The notes: generated by a model from the letters alone, not told the origin. A DNA stretch of 62,110 bases from an uncultured Alphaproteobacteria bacterium (GCA_934254925.1 CAKQMD010000006.1:1-62110), one strand, 5' to 3'. Shown: positions 32,801 through 40,246, counted from the stretch's first letter. Program-made: numbers and translations.

Positions 32801-33284
32801 TTTTTGTGCCGAAATCTATGAAATAAATCCGCAGAACAAAGTTTGCGGCATGGCCACGAAAGATCGCGGCAAATGGCGGCTTGAGATTGTTTCTAATTAT
32901 AATGCGACGGTGCGTCGGGCCAGAGGTGAAGAGATTGCTTATTGGCGCTATAAATATCCGAATGCCAAAAGAATTATGTCTTTAAGAAGAAATGACATGG
33001 TTGTGGCGGTCTTTTCACGAGAACAGGCGTTTGACGATAAATTTTCCAAAGGGTTGCAGGATTATGTGCGGGAGCTGTTTGAGCAAGATTCTGCTTTGAA
33101 GGAGACGCAGGTTTTGTTGCGGGTTAAAAAAATGTCTGGAGGACGAGTTTTCCTCACGCCTCATAATATTGCCAAAGAAAAGGACGATACAAAATCTTGG
33201 GGCGCTTCGGTCAGTGCATTGCAAGAGTGTCAAGTCAGAAAAGTCTTTGTTTCGTTTACCGGGAGAATCCGACATGCCAAATAG
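29859..33284 (+). CDS. cas9: Type II-C CRISPR nuclease Cas9
   Basis: RNA-guided DNA endonuclease of 1141 residues, typical of compact type II-C forms. RuvC-I is FDLGATSIGWSVFDLE (D8). An arginine-rich bridge helix follows (KRREARGARRLNNRKHI, near 49-65). RuvC-II is DLAVEYARELG (E530). The HNH domain is FQIEHLIPFSRSLDDSLNNK (catalytic H620). RuvC-III is NHHAIDAFIVSAI (H762/H763 and D766). All catalytic residues are present, so it should cut both strands. ATG 29859 is chosen because GAGGAG lies 7 bp upstream; a TTG five codons earlier overlaps that site. It overlaps cas1 by 11 bp. The PAM cannot be deduced from the window. Confidence 0.97.
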   Translation: MKCRWGFDLGATSIGWSVFDLETQRLLDIGVRIFDDGREDKSKASLCVKRREARGARRLNNRKHIQKRELLKVLTALGLFPEDRTARQALKLLNPYQLRKEALDRPLEAYELGRVFMQLVQRKGFQSNRKDSGKEGGKLKKGYQELQEAIAQDGARTYGEFLYRRLQKNRGNPIRLTNMFNDDGSFRGGPFPFREIYQHEFIQIWEKQQPFYPQILTDENKKKIYDLLFFQRPLKEAEEGECQFEKGEKRLPKAHPLFQEFRIRQHLLNLKFVAENSSDYRPLDAPTCDRLFSLLMDPREIKPNAQGIIPYIHLKKALGLDKKGLFNFEQKENREASLGKGFIVNRTEDAINRSHFFADYWEKFTEAERGEIINVLFRPGSFIKFPRTKISIEDEDRMIKDYLCRRFGLSSEAAEELLYEIDLEEGVCALSEKAIRKILPFMKTEKSFSDACLKAGYCHSNKVYEHLERLPYYGEILSQSCLGKKMQPTCVEEEFGKINNATVHVALNQIRHLVNELIERYGKPYDLAVEYARELGASTSERKKMADAQDQNERENKKLLQELRDKLGDRAYNKRDLQKYKIWKRLSRYNGDPLVRECPFSGKQISLGDLLNGQKFQIEHLIPFSRSLDDSLNNKVLASVEANRYKANKTPYEAFGQSKDGYDWEAIRRRAKSLSYEQQWRFAPDAMERFEDQEGPIASSLNDTRYMTRLLQDYLQPIVREDGKQRVQAVAGALTAMIRKAWGLNQYKNEEDEEAYRALHNHHAIDAFIVSAIERSQIAETAKALKKVAETVYKEFAGEFGKFKDPSVSGQEKAALKKRIKDFVRVCREGIVNRYFPFPKAINVPEVWDKIAKINISHKPSLKNIHDRKSTIGQLHEDSAYGLKNFVDDKSLEAIFKCRDKVINKKITEYIPIFYRKEDKKAYYDAFRNWFVCAGKAASAEAKTKEEKVAKAALEAEEEAAVRQLRSAAQKAFKWFVGGGNFCAEIYEINPQNKVCGMATKDRGKWRLEIVSNYNATVRRARGEEIAYWRYKYPNAKRIMSLRRNDMVVAVFSREQAFDDKFSKGLQDYVRELFEQDSALKETQVLLRVKKMSGGRVFLTPHNIAKEKDDTKSWGASVSALQECQVRKVFVSFTGRIRHAK

Positions 33285-34176
33285 AATTATCGAAATTGCC
33301 AGCAACAATAAAAAGTTAAGCGCTTATCGCGGCTTTTTGAGAATTGAAGAAGGGGATATCCGAAAGGATATTCCCTTTAATTCTCTTCATGCCGTTATTG
33401 TGACGGCTTTTAACGTTGTTTATACCAATAATTTGTTGCAAAGGCTTTGCGAGGAAAATATTCCACTGGTTGTTTTGGGAAAAAATTATAGCCCCTGTGG
33501 TTTGCTTTTATCTTATGTCGGGCAAAGTCGGCAAACGGAAATACAGTATTTGCAGATTGAGAATAAAAAGCCTCTGGAGAAGAAGATCTGGCAAATGATC
33601 GTACGGGAAAAAATTAAGAATCAGTCTAAGGTTTTAGCTCTTTTTCAGAAGCAAAATCAGCTTCAGCATATATATAAAAAGGTTTTGTCCGGTGATCGTT
33701 CCAATCGGGAGGCTTATGCTGCTCGGTTATATTTTAAGTCTTTATTTGGAAACGATTTTGTTCGGGATAAGGAAATTGGCGGTATCAATTCTTTTCTTAA
33801 TTACGGATATGCTATTTTGCGTTCTTCTTTGGACAGGTATGTGGTGGCAGCAGGGTTAAACCCTTCTTACGGGGTGGGGCATTATAATAAGTTGAATCCT
33901 TTTTGTCTGGTCGATGATTTGATGGAGCCGTTTCGTCCCGTCGTGGATTGTTTTGTTTATCGTTTATGGGAGCAAAGAGAGAAGCTAACGGAGCTTATGC
34001 CGGAGGATAAAGCAGGATTGTCCGCCTTGTTGACCAAAGATTTTTATAATGGTGAAGGTTTTTCGCCTTTGTCTATGATTTTGCAACAGTCGGTTTGGGA
34101 TTTGGTTAACATTTATAAAACCAAGGAGGTGAAGTTTAATTTCAATAATTATTTGTTTGAGGATCGGTTGCTGTGA
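33274..34176 (+). CDS. cas1: CRISPR integrase Cas1 (type II)
   Basis: Protein of 300 residues that with Cas2 inserts new spacers. N-terminal beta domain (RIIEIASNNKKLSAYRGFLRIE), then the helical integrase domain with candidate metal ligands: E in NREAYAARLYFKSLFG, H in SYGVGHYNKLNPF, and D/E in CLVDDLMEPFRPVVD. Start ATG 33274 lies inside the last codons of cas9 behind GGGAGA. Its stop overlaps a possible GTG start of cas2, so cas9-cas1-cas2 form one operon. Confidence 0.96.
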   Translation: MPNRIIEIASNNKKLSAYRGFLRIEEGDIRKDIPFNSLHAVIVTAFNVVYTNNLLQRLCEENIPLVVLGKNYSPCGLLLSYVGQSRQTEIQYLQIENKKPLEKKIWQMIVREKIKNQSKVLALFQKQNQLQHIYKKVLSGDRSNREAYAARLYFKSLFGNDFVRDKEIGGINSFLNYGYAILRSSLDRYVVAAGLNPSYGVGHYNKLNPFCLVDDLMEPFRPVVDCFVYRLWEQREKLTELMPEDKAGLSALLTKDFYNGEGFSPLSMILQQSVWDLVNIYKTKEVKFNFNNYLFEDRLL

Positions 34177-34208
34177 GGACAAGGGAATATGTTAACGGGA
34201 GGAAGTTA

Positions 34209-34514
34209 ATGTGGATGATGGTCATGTTTGATTTGCCGACCGAAACTCATGCTCAACGCAAAGCGGCGGCAAAATTCAGAAAGTTTTTGTTGGACGAGGG
34301 GTTTGAGATGGTTCAATTTTCTGTTTATGTGCAATTTGCCGGAACGTTTGAAAGTTCGCAAAAATTTATCAGAGCCATTAAAAAGAATAATCCACAATAT
34401 GGGGATGTGAATATTTTGTTTTTTACAGATAAGCAATTTTCTAATATTATTCATATAGAAAATCGTGTGGATAAAATGCTGAAAGAAGAACCTGCTCAGT
34501 TTGAATTATTTTGA
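34209..34514 (+). CDS. cas2: CRISPR adaptation protein Cas2
   Basis: Protein of about 101 residues with the ferredoxin-like Cas2 pattern: MVMFDLPTETHAQRKAAAKFRKFLLDEGF and FSVYVQFAG, ending in EPAQFELF, close to type II Cas2 proteins. I prefer ATG 34209 because GGGAGG lies 6 bp upstream. A GTG at 34173 overlapping the cas1 stop would add 12 residues and cannot be excluded. No csn2 or cas4 follows, which together with Cas9 size defines subtype II-C. Confidence 0.93.
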   Translation: MWMMVMFDLPTETHAQRKAAAKFRKFLLDEGFEMVQFSVYVQFAGTFESSQKFIRAIKKNNPQYGDVNILFFTDKQFSNIIHIENRVDKMLKEEPAQFELF

Positions 34515-34613
34515 TTTTGCAAGATGCGGTAGGTGTTTTTTAGAGGAAAAAGAAACAATAAAAATGAGAAAAAACAGCAAAAAGTATTTGAAATTTTTTT
34601 ATTTTTTTAGATG

Positions 34614-34660
34614 TAGAAAAGCTCAAAACCGTTTGTTTCCCTTGGTTTCGAGCTTTTCTA
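34614..34660. terminator. Large hairpin between cas2 and the array
   Basis: Two 17-bp arms (34614-34630 and 34644-34660) with one mismatch enclose a 13-nt loop. The stem has an A/T-tract of the kind seen in bidirectional terminators (AAAAGCTC / GAGCTTTT). The right arm's last base is the first base of the first repeat. It would end cas-operon transcripts and array transcripts; it may also mark the acquisition end. Confidence 0.6.
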
Positions 34661-35812
34661 TTGTAGCATATTAGATTTAGATGTCTAGTCGCAACTTGCG
34701 CAACAAAAAGGTTGCATATACTCCGATTGTAGCATATTAGATTTAGATGTCTAGTCGCAACTTAGATTGGTTAATTCTACCGCTCCATCCATTGTAGCAT
34801 ATTAGATTTAGATGTCTAGTCGCAACTGAAATAAGCCATTATAATAAAAGCGAAGATTGTAGCATATTAGATTTAGATGTCTAGTCGCAACAAAAGCAGG
34901 TCAAAAGCGACCCCGGCTCTTATTGTAGCATATTAGATTTAGATGTCTAGTCGCAACCGTCGGGCAACCCGTTAAAAATTAAAGGCGATTGTAGCATATT
35001 AGATTTAGATGTCTAGTCGCAACAGCCATTCCTTATATTTTTCGGCAATGGTATTGTAGCATATTAGATTTAGATGTCTAGTCGCAACACAAGGTTGACA
35101 TAACTGTGGAAAGCATAATTGTAGCATATTAGATTTAGATGTCTAGTCGCAACAAGTTCCAGCTGAGTTACAGCGTTTCCGACATTGTAGCATATTAGAT
35201 TTAGATGTCTAGTCGCAACCTTTTTGACGTAGTAAAGTCTTCCGGCATATTGTAGCATATTAGATTTAGATGTCTAGTCGCAACTGACTTCAGATTCGTC
35301 AGCCCGAGCATCTGTATTGTAGCATATTAGATTTAGATGTCTAGTCGCAACTTGTTGATAACTTTAACATCAGCCCCACATATTGTAGCATATTAGATTT
35401 AGATGTCTAGTCGCAACCGATTTCAGCTCTCATCATTTTCAAACGGATTGTAGCATATTAGATTTAGATGTCTAGTCGCAACAACACAGCAGCTTACATT
35501 GCACGTTACGTTATTGTAGCATATTAGATTTAGATGTCTAGTCGCAACCTGGCATGACGATGATTAACAATCCGTCAAATTGTAGCATATTAGATTTAGA
35601 TGTCTAGTCGCAACTTGAGGATGGCAAATGCACTGGCTTTTCAGATTGTAGCATATTAGATTTAGATGTCTAGTCGCAACGGGTTCAGTATATTCGACTT
35701 CTTGTGTCCAATTGTAGCATATTAGGTTTAGATGTCTAGTCGCAACCGTTACTATTTCCAATGCCTAAATTGACTAATTGTAGCATATTAGGTTTAGATG
35801 TTCAGTTGCAAC
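34660..35812 (-). CRISPR. Type II-C CRISPR array, 18 repeats, 17 spacers
   Basis: Repeats are 36 nt and spacers 29-31 nt. On the minus strand each repeat begins GTTGCGACTAG and ends TATGCTACAAT, the orientation that matches the tracrRNA anti-repeat and the Neisseria-type II-C repeat end (TGCTACAAT). That end forms an extended -10 box (TGnTAnAAT), so each repeat can start its own crRNA within the following spacer. Repeats 1-16 are identical. Repeat 17 (35711-35746) has one change and repeat 18 (35777-35812) has four, so the dps-side end looks oldest and the cas2-side end newest. No spacer target was recognised. Confidence 0.98.
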
Positions 35813-35817
35813 GTAAC

Positions 35818-35846
35818 AAAAATCCCCCGACAGCCCTTGCCGGGGG
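35818..35846 (-). terminator. Terminator after dps
   Basis: Minus strand CCCCCGGCAAGGGCTGTCGGGGG hairpin (35824-35846) followed by ATTTTT, just downstream of the dps stop and next to the degenerate last CRISPR repeat. Confidence 0.88.
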
Positions 35847-35869
35847 AGCGATGTTTGAAAAGCAGTGTT

Positions 35870-36304
35870 TTATTTTTGCATCGCTTTTAAAAACCACAAG
35901 TTTTTGGCGTATGCTTTGAGGTAGTCTTCAAAGACGCTGACAACATGGAAGTCGCCTTCTTTATCGGCAATTTCTCTGATTTCGCGAGCCAGTCTGTTCA
36001 TTTCCTTAATGTCGGCGTCAACGATTTTGACGACTTCCGCTTCAGTGAAATCTTGGGCATTGATTTCCTTGATTGTAGCATGAGCGAGGTAATCGGTCAT
36101 TTTGACAAGGGGCATTTCGTTTTGCATTTTCAAGATTTCGGCAACTTCATCATATTGTTCAAAGCAGGTGTCATACAGTTTTTCCGTAAATTCATGAATC
36201 TGCACGAAAGACGGGCCGGTGACATTCCAGTGTAAATTATGAAGCTTGTATGTTAATACCGCCAGGTTGGATAAAAACGTGTTTAATGAATCGAGTTTAG
36301 TCAT
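35870..36304 (-). CDS. dps: Dps-family ferritin-like protein
   Basis: Protein of 144 residues forming 12-mer cages that oxidise and store iron and protect DNA during starvation or peroxide stress. Inter-subunit ferroxidase ligands are visible with canonical spacing: H25 in LHNLHWNVTGP, H37, D52 and E56 in YDEVAEIL. The short N-terminus has few lysines, so DNA binding may be weak. Start ATG 36304 follows AAAGGAAA. A Fur-like dyad lies 77 bp upstream. Confidence 0.94.
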   Translation of the reverse strand: MTKLDSLNTFLSNLAVLTYKLHNLHWNVTGPSFVQIHEFTEKLYDTCFEQYDEVAEILKMQNEMPLVKMTDYLAHATIKEINAQDFTEAEVVKIVDADIKEMNRLAREIREIADKEGDFHVVSVFEDYLKAYAKNLWFLKAMQK

Positions 36305-36380
36305 TGAATTTTCCTTTCATAAAATCTGCTAATCGACTTTACAGGCAATGATTTGTCCGCGAAATCTTTTGGGAATTAAA

Positions 36381-36402
36381 AATAATAATGATTACTATTA
36401 TT
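36381..36402. promoter_or_regulatory. Possible Fur/Irr-type box upstream of dps
   Basis: An AT-rich imperfect dyad built of ATAATAATGATTACTATTAT resembles the NATnATnATTATC-type hexamers of iron regulators. Regulation of dps by iron would fit. The match is by eye only. Confidence 0.4.
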
Positions 36403-36474
36403 TTATATAAGTCATTTTGAATATTGTCAATAAAAGATTAAAATATTTTGCGGATATCTCGGTGAGGGGAAGAA

Positions 36475-36783
36475 TCAAATATTCCAGAGATGTTTTTTGA
36501 GGTCAACATGGTTGGCGTCTTTTAGGGTTACGCCTTCGCAAGTCAAGAGATCTTTTTGCTCTTCCCAGCCGGGAACGAGTCTGCCGCAGTGGTTGACGAT
36601 TCTGTGGCAAGGGTAGGTACCGTAATATTCTGCTCGGCTTAAGACTTGCCCGACCAGGCGTGCGTTTTTGCTCCGACCGATTAAGCGGGCGATTTGTCCG
36701 TAAGTTGCGACTTTTCCCTCCGGAACTTCTTCAACGGCCGAGAGGATTTCATAAGCCAGATTTTCATCTAAGATATGTTTCAT
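36475..36783 (-). CDS. MGMT-family alkyl-DNA transferase-like protein
   Basis: Protein of 102 residues equal to the DNA-binding/active-site domain of Ada/Ogt alkyltransferases: VPEGKVATYGQIARLIG, ARLVGQVLSR (arginine finger region) and TYPCHRIVNHCGRLVPGW. The nucleophilic cysteine is retained (C59 in PCHR), unlike ATL proteins, which have Trp there. It may thus remove O6-alkyl groups or act as a lesion-flagging protein. It is a single-domain form with no N-terminal domain. Monocistronic. Confidence 0.85.
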   Translation of the reverse strand: MKHILDENLAYEILSAVEEVPEGKVATYGQIARLIGRSKNARLVGQVLSRAEYYGTYPCHRIVNHCGRLVPGWEEQKDLLTCEGVTLKDANHVDLKKHLWNI

Positions 36784-37014
36784 GATTGTTGCTTTATATT
36801 ATGTTTTTTTATAAGTTATCCAAGATTTTTTTCTTTTGCAAGTTTTACAATCATCGTTAGAAAAAATACGCTGCTTCAGCGCTAATGACTGAAATTTTGC
36901 AGAATTCATTTATCTGAACCCAAATAGGTTTCTTTATTGAAAAGACAATTTCGGCAGAAAGGCAGTCAACAAGGATTTGATTCCTGATCATTTTTTTTGA
37001 TCCGTATTGGAATA

Positions 37015-37230
37015 TTAACCGCCGCAGACTTTACAAGGTCTGGCTTCTTGTGATTTTGCTTTGGCTTTGGGGGTTTTGATGCAGTTTTTGGTGCAACGTT
37101 TTGCCCATTTGCAGGTCGGACTATGGTAAATATAAGTCTTGGTATTCATAACCACAGTTGAAGCATCGTCGGAAGCCCAAACGGGAGCGGATAAAAGCAG
37201 GAAAATCAGTAAGTATAATGTTCTTTTCAT
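37015..37230 (-). CDS. Small secreted Cys-rich protein, Ada-like metal-binding fold
   Basis: Protein of 71 residues with a signal peptide (LYLLIFLLLSAPVWAS). The mature part (MNTKTYIYHSPTCKWAKRC...KSQEARPCKVCGG) matches the pattern HxPxC...A...RPCKxC found in small proteins related to the Ada N-terminal zinc site. The four cysteines after the signal could hold one zinc ion. It overlaps the stop of the upstream alpha/beta hydrolase gene by 4 bp, so the two are translationally coupled. Function unknown. Confidence 0.65.
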   Translation of the reverse strand: MKRTLYLLIFLLLSAPVWASDDASTVVMNTKTYIYHSPTCKWAKRCTKNCIKTPKAKAKSQEARPCKVCGG

Positions 37231-37985
37231 CTTTCGCTCCAGATTTTATTATAAATACTTTCCCAACCGGTATTATGGCTTGCGCCGTTGACTTCAACGA
37301 CTAGAGCGTCGTTGTTGATGAATTCCCGAACCAACACTGGAGGCATTACTTTGTCAGCGTTACCGACATAATGAATTTGCGGAATTTCAGCAAACTGTTT
37401 GCGGTAACTTTCTAAATTCAGCGATTCATTAAGCGGCGGCAAATTGTGGTATTGCGTCCAGGCCAGATGGTCGAGGTTGCCGGCGACGGTGATGATTTTT
37501 TTGACATTCAATTCGGGTTTTGCCGTAGCCAACAACCCGGCGACCTGAGCCCCGCCGGAAAATCCGATCAAAATTAAGGGATGATTGCCGGCAATTTGTC
37601 TGACGGCTTCGTCTTCGGCGTTGATAATCTCCGGAGCGAATCGGGCTGTCGTCCAATGCCTTTGGGCGCAAATTTCGCTTTTGACGTATTGGCAGGGACG
37701 GGCTAAGTAAATAACGTTCGGGCTAGGATCCCCAAAGGCCAATTCTCGGACGAGGGCACTGCGCGGTGTTGGATCTTGAGATGCTTTGCCGTGAGAATTA
37801 AAAGCATAACCGTCACCTTCAAGGTATATTTTGTAAATGCCTTGCGGCTGCGTTATTTTTTGCCAGGTCGCAACGGTAAAGTTTCGGGTTTTGATTTCTT
37901 TATAAACGAAATTGTCCGGCACCGTTGTTGATGAACAGCCTGTCAGAAACAGCAAAAGCGTCAATGTTTTTATCAAAGCTTTCAT
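37227..37985 (-). CDS. Alpha/beta-hydrolase lipoprotein
   Basis: Protein of 252 residues. Lipoprotein signal TLLLFLTGC-SS. A hydrolase core is indicated by the nucleophile elbow LILIGFSGGAQVAG (GxSxG), a late aspartate region (HYVGNADKVMPP) and a terminal histidine (VNGASHNTGW), completing a Ser-Asp-His triad. It is probably an outer-membrane-anchored esterase of unknown substrate. First gene of a two-gene unit with the small Cys-rich protein. Confidence 0.75.
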   Translation of the reverse strand: MKALIKTLTLLLFLTGCSSTTVPDNFVYKEIKTRNFTVATWQKITQPQGIYKIYLEGDGYAFNSHGKASQDPTPRSALVRELAFGDPSPNVIYLARPCQYVKSEICAQRHWTTARFAPEIINAEDEAVRQIAGNHPLILIGFSGGAQVAGLLATAKPELNVKKIITVAGNLDHLAWTQYHNLPPLNESLNLESYRKQFAEIPQIHYVGNADKVMPPVLVREFINNDALVVEVNGASHNTGWESIYNKIWSER

Positions 37986-38247
37986 GGTTAGGCATATTCC
38001 CGATATTGCGGCATTTCAGAATATGTGGTTACATTGAAAATGGAGCTTAATTTTCGTTGTTTGTTTCTGTTTTTGTTGATATATGAGCAGTTTATAATGA
38101 AATGTGCCATAAGACAAGCTTTTAGTTTTATTATGAGTTTTTGCCCATTGGGTAAATTGTTTTCTTTATATTTGGCTGGAAACGGCATGCAGAACCTGAG
38201 CTAAATTAAATGCTTAACCTCTCTTTTAATGTATCAATAACTAAAAA

Positions 38248-38646
38248 TTATTTTTTATTGCAGGTTTCCGGATATTCCCATACTCCGGATAATTTAGAAC
38301 ATTCTTGCGGAACAAAGTCAAATTTGCATTCTTTATGATTAATGTTCCAAGCTTTTTGATTGTTTAAGCAAATTTCTTTGTAAGTTTGATTATCTGGACA
38401 ATTTGGTAAATTTTGGCATTGTTTTAAAAGTTTTGTTTGTTCAGGTGTAAGTTTAATGCAGCCAAATTTTTTTTTCCAAATCAAGCAATCATTCCGACAA
38501 ATGTTTTTTTGGTAATCCCACACTTGTCCGTTATCTAAACAGGTATCAATATTCAACCAATAAGGATTACGGATGAAAGAAATAATTAGAGCTAACAAAC
38601 ATACACAAAAAAAGCTTGTCGTAAATATTTTTAGAATTTTTGTCAC
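38248..38646 (-). CDS. Small single-TM Cys-rich protein, partner of tagged protein
   Basis: Protein of 132 residues starting at GTG 38646, three bases after the stop of the SNLIRY-tagged gene and without its own ribosome binding site, so it depends on coupling. One N-terminal transmembrane segment (TTSFFCVCLLALIISFI) anchors a periplasmic domain with ten further cysteines in a repeated pattern (CLDNGQVWDYQKNIC..DC; CLNNQKAWNINHKEC; CSKLSGVWEYPETC), three similar units of about 15-20 residues. Family not recognised. Its position mirrors the small TM protein at 58709-58921 next to the paralogous tagged protein, suggesting an immunity or accessory role (inference). Confidence 0.7.
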   Translation of the reverse strand: MTKILKIFTTSFFCVCLLALIISFIRNPYWLNIDTCLDNGQVWDYQKNICRNDCLIWKKKFGCIKLTPEQTKLLKQCQNLPNCPDNQTYKEICLNNQKAWNINHKECKFDFVPQECSKLSGVWEYPETCNKK

Positions 38647-38649
38647 GGT

Positions 38650-39114
38650 CTAATATTTTTTATTTATTAATTTTTTTCTTTTAAATTCACAACCATCTTT
38701 GGCATTTGTATATAGTCCACTTTTAGCCTGATGTCGTCCCAGTGAATTAATATATTTATCATGTTCATAGTCAGCGTAGGCATCTATTGCTGATGTTCCT
38801 TTTATAATCCTATTTTTGAAATAGTCAATGCGTTCTTTAGCATCGCCAAGAGCTTCGGCAGTTTTCTCACCCCATTTCCCTCTTTGCGTAGCTTCATAAT
38901 TTGCTTTACAATGGAAATAATCATCATTTCCGATGACATTATCTTCTCTCATCTCCTTGTAATTTTTATACATATCAGATGCAGCACCGAAAATTTGTTC
39001 AAATGGTGTTTCTAATAAATTGGTCATTTTGTTATTGGTATTTCTTTTTATTTGCTTCTTTTTCATTTCTTTTTCAGGATCGTCCTGAATGATGTAACGT
39101 ATAAGGTTACTCAT
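38650..39114 (-). CDS. SNLIRYIIQ-tagged protein, short paralog
   Basis: Protein of 154 residues, family not recognised. The N-terminus MSNLIRYIIQDDPEKEMKKK is shared almost exactly with the 281-residue protein at 58884-59729. Residues 64-127 share a second conserved domain with it: D64, H68, N72, A75, Q77, G79 (D-x-[YF]-x-H-x3-N-x2-A-x-Q-x-G), then a KE..D segment (E94, D97) and N123-S-L-G-R. The middle is variable and here nearly absent. No signal peptide. The gene has a promoter-palindrome-terminator leader and is followed by a small membrane protein gene. A tag plus variable middle plus conserved polar motif suits a toxin or effector, but no activity is shown. Confidence 0.75.
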   Translation of the reverse strand: MSNLIRYIIQDDPEKEMKKKQIKRNTNNKMTNLLETPFEQIFGAASDMYKNYKEMREDNVIGNDDYFHCKANYEATQRGKWGEKTAEALGDAKERIDYFKNRIIKGTSAIDAYADYEHDKYINSLGRHQAKSGLYTNAKDGCEFKRKKLINKKY

Positions 39115-39145
39115 GTTTTTTTCCTTTCATAATGAATTTAAAATG

Positions 39146-39177
39146 AAAAAAATCCAAGAACTTAATCTTTGGATTTT
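39146..39177 (-). terminator. Leader terminator upstream of short tagged gene
   Basis: Stem AAAATCCAA / TTGGATTTT extended by further pairs around a TTAAG loop, with seven T on the minus strand, 30 nt before the start codon. Same position and outer stem as in the other leaders. Confidence 0.8.
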
Positions 39178-39179
39178 AG

Positions 39180-39234
39180 ATACACTTGTTTCGAGTGATA
39201 AATATCGTATAACAAAATTATATGCAATTTTCAA
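39180..39234 (-). promoter_or_regulatory. Leader copy 3: promoter plus start-site palindrome
   Basis: Minus strand: TTGAAA (39229-39234), 17-bp spacer, TATACG (39206-39211), 6 bp, ATCACTCGAAACAAGTGTAT (39180-39199). In this copy one palindrome arm has changed T to C (CACTCG), weakening the hairpin by one pair. The spacer sequence is identical to that of copy 4. Confidence 0.85.
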
Positions 39235-39498
39235 GATATAAATAAAACATATTAACAATTTTTAGGGTAATGCTGCTTATTTCATACTTTTTGTGTCAAA
39301 AGCACTATGCTTTTAAGTCTTTTAAATGTTTGATTATTAGGTATTTTTATGTCGAAAAATTAAAATTATGGATAAAAAATAAAGCGTTGCACTAACAAAA
39401 TACAATTCTGTACGAATTGGCAGGAGCGGTTTTGTAGTTTGCGGATTAGAAATAAGTTACAAATATTAGTTCAGATCAACAGATTCTGAAAATCATTA

Positions 39499-39684
39499 TC
39501 AAAGCGAAAGTGTAAACATAAAAATATTTCGGATATTCAATATTAAGTTTGGCCAAGATTTAGCAATTGGATTTTTTACAAGCATATCAAAAGGTTTTCT
39601 TAAGGTGTATTCAAGCTGTTTACCATTAAGTTGACAATCTTTAAGTAACATTTTTAATAATTCATTTTGACGAGAGAGAGGCAT
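39499..39684 (-). pseudogene. Remnant of a serine recombinase C-terminus
   Basis: An open frame of 61 codons begins PLSRQNELLKMLLKDCQLNG and continues KQLEYTLRKPFDMLVKNPIAKSW. This resembles the very C-terminal end of large serine recombinases (resolvase family), which typically end QNELLxMLLKDCxLxGxxLxYxLRxPFD. The catalytic and DNA-binding domains are missing upstream, so it is a fragment. It supports past activity of a mobile element here. The family call rests on memory of the C-terminal pattern only. Confidence 0.45.
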
Positions 39685-40004
39685 GTTAAAAAATGTATGA
39701 GATATTTCTGGCTGTTGTGAATGTTTTAAAGCCTAACCATAGACGGAATAGGCATATCGGGAGCCGAGACCGTACAAGTGCTTTAAACAAAAATAAATCG
39801 TCGGTAACGTCAAAAACTTTTATTTTAAGCAAGTTTCAAATCCGGCTTTGGATAAATGATAATCCCAAAAGGCTATGAAAGAATGCCTTTAGTTAACTTG
39901 TTGAAAAATAAGAAAAGTTATAAAAAGTAGTCCGAAGATGATTCATATTTAAGCCTGTAATGATATAAATTTTCGGATTCGGTTAACTGGTTGATTTATA
40001 AAGA

Positions 40005-40030
40005 AAAAATCGCCATTTCTGACGATTTTT
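40005..40030. terminator. Hairpin with T runs on both strands
   Basis: AAAAATCG and CGATTTTT arms enclose a 10-nt loop; either strand could terminate here. Confidence 0.55.
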
Positions 40031-40036
40031 GAACTG

Positions 40037-40053
40037 TGGCTGGGGTGGCTGGA
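40037..40053 (-). other. tRNA 3'-end fragment, possible attachment-site remnant
   Basis: On the minus strand the 17 bases TCCAGCCACCCCAGCCA read as the T-stem end, acceptor strand, discriminator G and CCA of a tRNA (for example a Gln-type acceptor TGGGGTG/CACCCCA). The rest of the tRNA is absent. Integrative elements often leave or duplicate such 3' ends as attachment-site cores. It could be chance, although the intact CCA favours a genuine fragment. Confidence 0.45.
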
Positions 40054-40120
40054 AGGCATAAAACCCAAAAATCCAAGTCAATGAAAAAACGCCATTTTTT
40101 CAGGCTAAAGGGCGGTTTTC

Positions 40121-40210
40121 CCGAACTTCAAAACACACCCAACTGTCTCACCCTTTTAATCAATTTATAACCACCATACCCCACCGGTTTCTATAGTCAA
40201 GAAGGATTTT
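40121..40210 (+). repeat. 90-bp direct repeat, left copy
   Basis: This sequence recurs at 42446-42535 in the same orientation with seven mismatches over 90 bp. The two copies bracket the RloA/RloB gene pair. Weaker similarity extends about 80 bp further left of both copies. It could be the ends of an inserted module or two members of an intergenic repeat family. Confidence 0.85.
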
Positions 40211-40246
40211 TATACTTAAAATATATGAGAATAGCTTATTAGTGTA

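Larger units (their letters stand above)
39235..40246. other. 1-kb region without intact genes
   Basis: This AT-rich stretch holds a recombinase-like fragment (39499-39684, minus), a bidirectional hairpin (40005-40030), a 17-bp tRNA 3'-end match (40037-40053) and the left copy of a 90-bp direct repeat (40121-40210). No intact gene was found. It looks like a decayed integration boundary. Confidence 0.6.

Noticed and set aside
35070..35258. Peptide frames with repeated VATRHLNLICYN units at 35070-35258 and 35564-35761
   Set aside because: These are translations of the CRISPR repeats, not genes.
37988..38188. 66-codon minus-strand frame
   Set aside because: No ribosome binding site, no recognisable features, and it lies directly upstream of the lipoprotein gene where a promoter is expected.
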